From Diphasiastrum complanatum (taxonomy: Eukaryota; Streptophyta; Lycopodiopsida; Lycopodiales; Lycopodiaceae), in assembly GCA_029204225.1 (NCBI GenBank), contig CM055107.1:7474873-7538872 (forward strand): a stretch of DNA of 64,000 nt, written 5' to 3'. Position numbers and translations under genes: made by a program. The notes under the pieces were generated by a model that saw only the letters and a program-made list of their open reading frames with translations, had not been told where the DNA came from and searched no databases. Shown here piece after piece: positions 53,556-64,000 of this stretch. The stretch's first letter is position 1. The number at the start of each line of letters is the position of its first letter.

Positions 53556-53700
53556 TTCGATTATGATGAGGTTGGCTTAGTTGGTTAGCTTGATATCCAA
53601 AGTTTATCTGGTCCCAAGTTCGAGCCCCTTGGAAACCAAGATGAACTTTCCAGTTCTCACTGTTACTACCTTTTCTTAACCACACTACCTTCTCTTATAT
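53556..53700 (+). mobile_element. tRNA-derived SINE-like head
   Basis: The plus strand contains a box A-like GGCTTAGTTGGTTAGC (about 53571-53586) and, about 35 bp on, a box B-like AAGTTCGAGCCCC (about 53615). This is the spacing of a tRNA-type Pol III promoter. The following CCTTGGAAACCAAGATGAACTT is typical of a SINE body after a tRNA head. No 3' poly-tail or target duplication was resolved, so the outer ends are approximate. Confidence 0.5.
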
Positions 53701-54751
<1,051 letters not shown>

Positions 54752-54777
54752 GTCAACTATAACCAAAACACAATGGT

Positions 54778-55134
54778 CTATAGGGACATAATCATACCAT
54801 GTTTGTATAATGTATCCTCCTTCATATACTTGTACAATTCACGATCTCTCTCAATTTCATCATTGGAAGGTGAAGAAGTGGAAGATCCATCCTCCTCATT
54901 ACTTTCAATCAAAACATTATTTTCATCCCTATGCAATCCGAGGGCAACTTCCACACATGCCCTTGTTCTTCTTGACGAAGGTCCAACGTCAACAATACAT
55001 TCTTTTCTTGGCAACCTTTGACGAACGATTTCCTTTGTTGTTTTTGGAAGTCGACCTGAATTCGTTATTTCAAAATCATAAACAATATTGTCAACTTCCT
55101 CAAGGACAAGGTCACTTATTTTATTGTGCGACAT
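54778..55134 (-). other. Unidentified 118-codon open frame
   Basis: The minus strand is open for 118 codons with a mixed, plausible composition: LPKTTKEIVRQRLPRKEC, then an acidic Ser-rich stretch (SNEEDGSSTSSPSNDEIERD). It could be an eroded N-terminal linker of a DNA transposase or chance. No zinc finger or catalytic motif is visible, and neighbouring sequence gives no support. Confidence 0.25.
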
Positions 55135-55242
55135 TTTCTTTTACCATTTGAGTTGCCAATCATTTCAGGAACATACTTTCATGTGTATGCATAAACCTAT
55201 TATTGTCTCAAACTTCCATCTGTTGGATGCAAAAAGTACCTC

Positions 55243-56027
55243 TAAGAAATTGGCCACCAAGAATATTCTTCATGTAACTAGTTAGCAGGTTGAGGTCTCA
55301 TTGACCATCATTGACAGCTGCCCCCGATCCTCTCATGAGTGGCACAAATTATTAGTCGTACTTCATTTGTGAAAAATTGTCAAAATTGACAAATTTTAGA
55401 CCTTGTAAATTTGTACATAGGTGGGTCCCAAATGTGTATATGCTGCTCACACGTGTAAAGTATAGGCCTAGGAAGGTTAGATCCAAATCTTACTAGTTTT
55501 GTAAGAAGTTTGGTCAAATGCACCATTAGCTATTTGAGTTGATAGTTGACCATGTTTCTTCCAGTCCTCTGAGAGCATTTCATGGAGCTACAAAAGCTCA
55601 TTGCGGCTCCTATAAGAGAACAAATCCAATAACCGTATCACTCACGTCAGCATTAATGACAACCAAAATAGGAGCTACCCCCAAAAATCAAGGAAGTTGG
55701 TGTTGATCTAACTACCATAAATGGTATACCTAATGGTTAGGTCAAAGTGACTTGAGTAGGTCAACCTAATGACTGTTTGGTTGTACCAGCTCAGTCAACC
55801 TTGTATATCATTCTCTTTGTACTTACAAATCAATCAATCAACGTGGGAGAGATCATGATTTTGGAGCTTTTACACCATTTGTGTTGGAAGTTTTTGATGT
55901 GAATGCAATTTTACCTTAGTAAAGTTGATTCTCTGTTAGTAGGCCATACTACATTCCATACTTCACATGTGTGGGGTCGTTATATAGTGTGGGTTTGTTT
56001 TGATCAACAATTGATTGTTCTTGCTTG
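55243..56027 (+). repeat. Dispersed repeat family R, copy 2
   Basis: It matches 17538-18232 from AAATTGGCCACCAAGAAT to TTGTTCTTGCTTG. About 140 extra bases lie at 55525-55670 relative to copy 1. At its right end it switches without gap to copia RNase H coding sequence (EIVSLSSTDVEYKAL), which suggests insertion into the copia element. Confidence 0.7.
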
Positions 56028-57314
56028 AAAGAACCAAGAAATTGTGTCTCTCTCTTCAACCGATGTCGAGTACAAAGCCTTGACTTCCACCACAGAGGAG
56101 ATATTGTGGATCAAGAGGATATTGGTGGAACTGAAGGTGATCAAATTTGAAGACATTCCACTCATTATGTGTGACAATATCTCAACTCAAAGACTTGCAA
56201 GAAATCTTATCTTTAATGCTAGAAACACACACATTGAAATTGCTCATCACTTTATGAGGGAAAGGGTTCAAGCCAAAGAAGTAAAGTTGGAGCATGTGGA
56301 TACTTCAGATTCTGTGGCTGATACTTTTACCAAACCATTGTTGAAAGCATCATTTATTAAGTTCAGATCAATCCTTGGAGTTATAAGTAAATCCATGCTA
56401 GATTCTAGCTAGTTTTAAGGAGGAGTGTTAGAAATGCTAAAACTAGCTTATAGATTATTGAGATTTGGCATTATTATGGATAGACAAGTGTCTCAATGTC
56501 TTGTACATAGATAAGTGATGATTAGGAAAGATCAAAATCATTCTTTTTTGGTTATTCCCCAAGAATTTGAAGCTACACGTCAAGCTCCTAGATTGTAGGG
56601 ATTTTTGGCAATATTGGCCATCCACTACATGAGTCACTAGAATCCAATGTCAAATGGGTCAAGCTTATCAAAAGCATTGGATAATCTAATTTAGGTCAAC
56701 TTATGAAGGAATCATATGCAAAAATTGTAGCCTCTATCATCCTTTAAAGAGAGCTCAATTGTACATGATTTTGAATACAATCAATCTGAGAGAAAGTGAT
56801 TTTGACAATCTTTGAGGAGGTATGGTGCTTGATCTTTTCATAGTCTTTGGATGTTTTGAGTGGATATGAACCTGAGGAGCCTACTGCATGTTTCACATGT
56901 GTGATAGGGGGGATATCAGGTTTTGCTATTTTGTTGAGATATCTTAGAAGATCTTGCTAATTTAGATGCATTTTAGCTCAACTTCAAGCGTTGGTCACTC
57001 ATAGAATGTAATCTAGTGCAATTTTCAATGCTTTATTGATTATAAGTGAATCAATTGAGGTCCCATCCTCTGATTTGTTTTATGAGTAGGGCATTGTAAG
57101 TCACATACATAAGCTTAGGGATCCAATGTTGGGTTAGAGACCCATGGGACCCCTATTTAAGTAATAAGGCTAAATTGAGCATAGGGCCCAAAATGAATAA
57201 GATCCTAAGATAGGTAATGACATGCATACAGTAGTTAGGTGTCCTATGAAATTGGAAAAGATGATAAACTAAGCTAGTCCCTATTGTATTTTCTTAGCAT
57301 CTAACATTCTAACA
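56028..57314 (+). mobile_element. Ty1/copia remnant K: RNase H end, polypurine tract, 3' LTR
   Basis: RNase H reads IVSLSSTDVEYKALTSTTEE, then NTHIEIAHHFMRERV and VADTFTKPL (56030-56412). A polypurine tract AAGGAGGAG (56417-56425) precedes an LTR that starts TGTTAGAAATGC (56426) and may end TTCTAACA at 57314, giving matching 8-base inverted termini. The frame through the preserved RNase H end is open. All upstream domains are missing; repeat R adjoins on the left. Confidence 0.75.
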
Positions 57315-57904
57315 TGATTATTTGTGTAGATGGATATATGTGTATACTCTCCTCAACTTGACAATGTTTTAAGGATGGGTTTCAACTTTGTTATCTTTAT
57401 TAGATCATAATGCATAATTTGCGACTTTTCTAGCTTTGTTTTTTTATTATGTTTTGAAGAATTAGCCTCTTGAATACATGGATTTGTATTTAATGGATGT
57501 AAATGTCATGCTTTCAACTGTAAATTGATGTATAATTTCCTAACTACTATTAAGGATTAATAGCTTTAGATATTCATATTATGAATAAGAAAAGGTGGAT
57601 GTATTTTTGGGCAAGGAGTGATTTTACTCCAAGAAGGAGTTGGTAGAAAAAGGATTAATTAGCTCATAGTTTATTCTTTTTGCATAATGGCTCATTGCTA
57701 GAACTAAAAGGTGATGTCGACGTGTCTAAATATCCCTTTCGTTTTAGCCTTGGAAGTAATAAAATGTTTGCAAGATTGTAAGTAATGTGTTTATTTCTTT
57801 GATATTTGAGAATGATCATGCTATTCAAAGTCTAAACATTGGTTTGTCACGCATGCTTGTTGAATACCTCTTGATAACCCCTTAAGTGAGGACTCACCTT
57901 AAGG
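57315..57904. other. Unassigned spacer
   Basis: AT-rich sequence between the copia LTR and the Ty3 RT fragment. No gene was recognised. Confidence 0.35.
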
Positions 57905-58815
<911 letters not shown>

Positions 58816-60294
58816 CCTAAGCCTAGTTTTTGAACTAGAGATTATCATTGCTATTTGGGATTTGGAGTTAGACAAAGGAAGGCTAACAATCAAAAAAATA
58901 TTCAAGCTATTCTTTAGCAGTTTAATACTCCAATGCTTTTCTTGTTTGGTAATTAGCTTAACTATTGTTCATTCAATAATCTCAATTGGAATTTGCTATT
59001 TGTTCATCACTATACATCATTTTGTGCTTAATATGTGATGTTAAATCAATGATTAGGTCCATGAGGAGGCTTCACATAAGTCTATGAATTCTCATGTTCT
59101 AATTTCATTCTATAAAAAAATAGTGGTATAGACATATTTATTTTGGACATCCCTCTATTGGCTCATACTTGATGTCAAGGAGAGAAAAATGAGTGTTGGC
59201 AATGACTCTTATTGGGTGACGTTGAACAATAACATGGCCTATGTAAGCACAAACCTTTTTGAGCTTTTGACTTTGTCTCATGGATTCATGTTTGTTAGTC
59301 AACACAATATAGTCTCTAAGTAAGGTCAAAGATTGAATTTATACAAGAATGTCCAGGTTGCTTTCTTACTAGTAAACCCTCCCTCTCATTGGAGGCCCGT
59401 AAAAGATTAGTGTGACATTATAATGCTTATTCTTGATGTGCATGAAATTTTACAAAGATTTGCATTCCTCAAAAATTTACATGAAGCTATGTTTGACAGA
59501 TTAGGGGATTTTTTTCTTTAGAATCTTTTGAAGATGGGAGTATAAGAGAGCTCAAAATCAATTTTGACTTTGGAAAGTGACATGCCTCTCTAGCCCTGTA
59601 GTAGGGCCCTCCTAGGTTGGAAGGCCCGAGGTGCTCAAGCTCTTCCATGATGTAATGCCATGTTTTAAGGGTTGTTTTGCTCTCAAAACTTGCTTCCCAA
59701 ATGAAAATTGTTCACATAATTTGCACAAAGCAAGTATTTTTGTGAAAATTTTGCATAGAACTGTCATTTTGTATCACTAAGAGGCAAAGTTTGCCTTTGA
59801 AGGTTCATTCACAATACAAAGCAAAATTGTTGACGAGGGGCCAGTGCCCAATGACCCAGTTCCTTTGTAGGAGCATAAGGGTTGCAATAATAGGGCCTTC
59901 CACTGTGTAATGCACACGGCCTTCCACTCTGTAATGCACACTCGAACTTTCTTGTTTCGATTTTAAAAAAAAATAGTGCTCATAAAATATACTGAATTCA
60001 ATGAGGCCTGCCCCAAATACAAAGGAAACCCGAAGCCAAAAAGAACTTGGCCATTTATGGGTCGGCCATTCCCAATAAGAGTTCTCCGAAGCCGTCAACC
60101 TTTCTTAGAGGGTCGACAGAAATCAAAGGAAGCTACCCTTCACGAATTCCTGAAAGGCGTCAACCCTTCATCCGGGGGGATAGATGAACACATGAAAGAT
60201 ACCCTTCTCGCTAAGCGACACCATTCGCGAAACAGGAAGAGAGAAAGAGTCAGCGATGGAGCAAAAGCAGCAGCAGCAGCAGCGAGAGGAGGAG
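58816..60294. other. Intergenic stretch upstream of HDS
   Basis: No conserved gene was recognised. A short direct repeat GGCCTTCCACT-TGTAATGCACAC lies at about 59896-59942. The frame open over 59976-60335 shows no known domain and runs into the tandem GAGTAC repeat, so it is not called. Confidence 0.4.
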
Positions 60295-60624
60295 TAGGAG
60301 TACGAGTACGAGTACGAGTAGGAGTAGAGAGATGAATTGTATATATTAGGATAGTTTAGAGAAGGCATGAGCCTCTCCTTACAGTGAAGAGCGCAATTTG
60401 GTGAGCTCTTTAACATTAAATTTGAGTGACGGACAGGCGGATTCAGCTGAGGGTTTATGATCTGTATTGCACAGACTGCGTAGTTGAGGTGAATAGAGCT
60501 CATTTCCGATTTGCGCAGATTTCAAGTGTGGTGGTTTTGCAAAAGGAAGCGGAGAGCTTGAGGGGGAAGGAATTGGTAGATTGATTATTGTGAGGTTGGA
60601 GGAAGGAATTTGAAGGTTGTGGTG
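60295..60624 (+). promoter_or_regulatory. Probable HDS core promoter and 5' UTR
   Basis: A TATA-like TATATATTA lies at 60340-60348, 277 bp upstream of the HDS ATG. Just before it is a short tandem repeat of GAGTAC/GAGTAG (about 60296-60328) and a CAG-rich run (60268-60282). A pyrimidine-rich CTCTCCTTACAG follows at 60373. Start site and UTR extent are not determined by sequence. Confidence 0.4.
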
Positions 60625-63600
60625 ATGGCGGGTGCCGCAATGGCAATGGCGCATGTAGCAGGGGTCGCAGTTGTCCCTACGTCCTTCTCCGGGCTTAAGA
60701 ACATGGAATTTGCTGCAGATTGTGTGAAATCTGTATCAGGTTCTAGCCAGGGCTTCAGGACGGGGACGAGGCTTCCAACCAAAAGCGCTTCTCGCTCGCA
60801 GAGAGCTGCTGGTGCAGTGAGAGTGAGAAGTATGGGACCTGAAGTGGCGGAATTAGAGCCAGCATCACCAGGCAGCCCTCTCTTAGGTTCGTTCACAACT
60901 TCTGTTTGTTTTTCTTCGTTTGATGTATACTCATTTACACATATGAAACCGCTGGAGCTGATTATTGAAAGCTATTGCATTACTTGCTTCATGCACTTTT
61001 GTATGCAAGCTCAGCAGATGATAACGTGACAATACGTAGCTTTCTGTGCTGTTTATACCGATCTTCTGTTAATAGTCCATTGGATTCGCCTAATAGCATG
61101 TCATTGCGAGTATAGGACTAAATGACATCTTTACTCTGTTAGTATGTATGCAGCCGTCAATTTAGTGGATCGTGGCTTTAGATGAATTTCTTGCTTTATT
61201 ATAACGCTATCCCTGGTAGTTCCAGCCTGCACGGCCGTTGGCAAATTGAGAACAGTATAGCTGAATACGAACCTTGCAATACTGTATCGACATGAAAATC
61301 TTTATAGATTTCTTATCAAGTATAAAGTTTTTTCTGTTCCCTCACTGTTATTTTCTTCTGCGTTAGGCTGTAAGAAAATGAAACGCCTGTCTAATTTCTG
61401 AGACGCTGTAGATTCTGTAGCGCGAGTAATCGCTGTTCTATAATAAATGAAAGTGATGTATTTTAGGCGGTTTTAAACCTTCTGTAAAAATAGGTTATGC
61501 TGACAGTCAATTGGTTTATGCAGTGCCTAGACAAAAGTACTGCGAGTCAGTTCACAAGACAGTTCGTCGAAAAACGCGCACTGTGATGGTTGGAAACGTA
61601 CCTCTGGGCAGTGAACATCCCATTCGTGTTCAAACCATGACCACAACGGACACTAAGGATGTTGCGGCAACTGTTGATCAGGTTTTTGTCAATGTTGTGC
61701 TCATTACATATCATATCATACTCCCTTGAAATCTTTCTAGAATGATTCTGATTCGGACTTTTGACTATGTGCAGGTTATGAGGATAGCAGACCAAGGAGC
61801 AGATATCGTTCGCATCACAGTACAAGGCAAGAAGGAAGCCGATTCCTGCTATAATATAAAAGATACTCTTGTCAAAAAGGGGTAAGTAGGATCAGTTATG
61901 AGGACTTTTTAGACATCTATGTAAGCTTACCTTTGCAGCTTCTGCACCATTCATAGCTTGCTTAAGGTGATTATGTACTATGCAGGTACTCTATTCCCTT
62001 AGTTGCGGACATTCACTTTGCACCTGCAGTTGCAATGAAAGTAGCTGAGTATTTTGATAAAATCCGCATCAATCCTGGCAACTTTGGTGAGTTTTCCTGA
62101 CAACTTTTTGTTGTTCTTGCATGATCTCGTTTTCGTGTTGATATGAATTGAAAGTTTTAATAATGCTAACATGTCTTTGGAAGTTGCGAGTGTCATATGC
62201 TTTCTCCTTTATTTCCCGAAACTGAGTTAGAGATTATTCTATGGTTTGGTAATGCGATGAATAAGCTTGTATACTTTCTTGTAGCTGATAGGCGTGCACA
62301 ATTTGAGAAATTGGAGTACAATGAGGATGAATATCAGAAGGAAATTGAGCATATTGAGAAGGTATGCAAGGCGTAAACTTTTTCAGCTGTATTTGAAATC
62401 AGGATGCTGAAAGGCCTTCAGGCCATTATCATAGAGTTGAATATCTGAACATCAGATATTATATGACAGGTCTTCATACCTTTGGTGGAGAAGTGCAAAA
62501 AATATGGACGTGCGATCAGGATAGGAACAAATCATGGCAGTCTTTCAGATCGAATTATGAGCTATTATGGTGACTCTCCTAGGGGAATGGTATAGTTCTT
62601 TCCTGCATTTTGTGGTATTGTTACTCTTTTCTGGGAATGCTTCACCTTTAAGAGCTTGAGCCTAGTGTTTTTTTTTTTTGCAAAGTTAAACTTCCTGCAT
62701 GAAAGAATCTGGCTGGTATAGGCTACTCAGTGCACATCTTACTTGAAGCATTATACTTGTATCCAGCTGCCAGTTTCCTATTTCTCAAACTTTTACCATT
62801 AGAGGACATCGAAGGTGGTCAAAACCCATGTGGACAGTGACCAGTATTGGTCATGTTTTTGGTCCTGAGAAATGGAAGTTTTTTGTCTGTTTGAGATTTA
62901 GCTAAAAAATTCATATTTGCAGGAACTTAATCATCAGGGTTTGTGTGTGCCAGGTGGAGTCTGCCTTCGAGTTTGCACGAATTTGTCGCAGATTAGACTT
63001 TCACAACTTTGTTTTCTCTATGAAAGCCAGCAACCCTGTTGTCATGGTCCAAGCTTACCGGTTGCTAGTTTCTGAAATGAATCTGAATGGTTGGGATTAT
63101 CCTCTGCACTTAGGAGTGACAGAAGCAGGTGAAGGAGAAGATGGACGAATGAAATCAGCAATTGGCATTGGTGCTCTTTTGCAAGTATGCAAATCACTTT
63201 AACATAATGCTTCTTTTTCAGCAGTTTATTCTTCTCTTGGTTCTCACTGATAGGCTGGAACAAGCTAATTGACTTTCTATTACATTACAGGATGGTCTGG
63301 GTGATACAATCCGTGTTTCACTGACTGAGCCTCCGGAGTTGGAGATTGATCCTTGTACAAAGCTTGCCAACCTTGGGATGCGAGCATCTGCCCAACAACG
63401 AGGAGTTGTAAGTACTACTGCTGAGTTGGTTGAGTTGCAAAATGACCTACAACTGAAAGTGGACCACGTTATGACTAATCCTGATTATCCAGTGGATCCA
63501 TTGACCATATCAATCTCCTGTATTTTGAAACAGGCTGAATTTGAGGAGAAACACCGCCACTATTTTGAATTTCACCGTCGAACAGGCCAGCTTCCTGTGC

Positions 63601-63784
63601 AAAAGGAGGTTGGTATTATATTGCAACAGCCTCACCAAGATGATTAGTTGAATGAGACTATTTAGGTTCTTAACTAAGATTTGAACTAAATACTTTCTGA
63701 CAACAGGGCGAAGAGGTTGACTACAGAGGAGTGTTGCATCGGGATGGTTCAGTTTTGATGTCTGTTTCTTTGGATAAGCTCAAG
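60625..63784 (+). CDS. HDS: 4-hydroxy-3-methylbut-2-enyl diphosphate synthase, chloroplastic (5' part)
   Basis: HDS (IspG/GcpE) converts MEcPP to HMBPP, the penultimate step of the plastid MEP isoprenoid pathway; it is a [4Fe-4S] reductase. Ten coding exons are supported: 60625-60886, 61524-61681, 61775-61881, 61986-62086, 62285-62361, 62470-62589, 62954-63184, 63291-63407, 63534-63608 and 63707-63784, all with GT..AG introns and consistent phases, giving 442 codons so far. Recognisable blocks include [20 protein letters not shown] at the exon 1/2 junction, [103 protein letters not shown] and [15 protein letters not shown]. The first 80 or so residues are a transit peptide. The insert typical of plant HDS starts in exon 8-10 ([15 protein letters not shown]). 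The gene continues past the window, so the C-terminal cluster-binding cysteines are not seen. Coding is intact. Confidence 0.97.
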
Positions 63785-64000
63785 GTAGAACTTAACCTGA
63801 TTCAATTAGCTTTTAATATGGACAAGAAGTTTTTAATTACGCCTGTTGTCATCGTTACCTTTGATTTGCTGCTTATGCAACTTTTGTTCTACTTAAGAAC
63901 AGTACTATGTATGACATAATACAAAATACCAGCTTACAGTGACTGGATAGGCTTTTGGGCTTCATTAGACATTCTAATTTGTTATGATTTTCTTAGTTTG

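Noticed and set aside
59976-60335. 120-codon frame upstream of HDS
   Set aside because: No known domain; its end is encoded by the GAGTAC tandem repeat, and it overlaps the expected promoter.
60610-60624. Upstream start of HDS at 60610
   Set aside because: The codon there is TTG; the first ATG is at 60625 and gives a typical transit peptide.
61467-61523. Treating the upstream AG as the main HDS exon 2 acceptor
   Set aside because: It would insert 19 residues into SPLL|VPRQKY, which is contiguous in plant HDS proteins as I know them. It is kept only as a possible isoform.

Overview
The window is nuclear DNA of a land plant. It carries a plastid isoprenoid gene (HDS) split by many short introns, a predicted plastid coiled-coil gene, a decayed DYW-type pentatricopeptide gene, and a dense bed of Ty1/copia and Ty3/gypsy fossils of plant type. 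Long repeat-filled intergenic stretches and nested, inverted retroelement pieces suggest a large genome such as that of a gymnosperm or fern. The sequence alone does not fix the lineage. Only two genes look functional.

Layout. 0-3.4 kb: remnants of two Ty3 chromoviruses in opposite orientation. 3.4-8.4 kb: Ty3/gypsy element A (integrase, accessory ORFs, LTR). 8.4-11.5 kb: antisense copia element D with a very short tRNA-like LTR. 12.7-17.5 kb: two more copia remnants. 17.5-18.2 kb: a dispersed repeat that recurs at 55.2-56.0 kb. 19.35-19.8 kb: a relic exon of a class-beta DNA methyltransferase-like gene. 20-23.6 kb: Ty3/gypsy element B, related to A. 23.6-24.6 kb: gag and copia fragments. 27.4-30.2 kb (minus): intact two-exon coiled-coil gene, with a duplicated block and G-box modules upstream. 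33.3-36 kb: microsatellites, a GC-rich block, a solo LTR, and a TRIM element with tRNA-like LTRs and a target-site duplication. 36.5-37.9 kb: opposed copia fragments. 37.9-38.3 kb: second methyltransferase-like relic. 39.1-40.2 kb: LTR pieces. 40.5-41.6 kb: copia integrase fragment abutting a DYW-PPR pseudogene. 42.9-44.65 kb (minus): third, multi-exon methyltransferase-like pseudogene. 45.65-51.98 kb (minus): Ty3/gypsy element C (gag, protease, accessory ORFs, no RT or integrase). 53.6 kb: a tRNA-derived SINE-like piece. 54.6 and 58.3 kb: long GA tracts. 56-58.8 kb: copia and Ty3 fragments. 60.3-64 kb: 5' part of HDS, running off the window.

Working genes. HDS performs the penultimate step of the plastid MEP pathway. 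The coiled-coil protein appears plastid-targeted and may be related to the starch-initiation factor PII1/MRC. They sit 30 kb apart and nothing in the sequence links them.

The most unusual signals are three separate relics of one methyltransferase-like gene family, a miniature LTR element whose LTR contains Pol III box A/B-like sequence shared with a copia element, and a post-integrase accessory ORF shared by two Ty3/gypsy copies.
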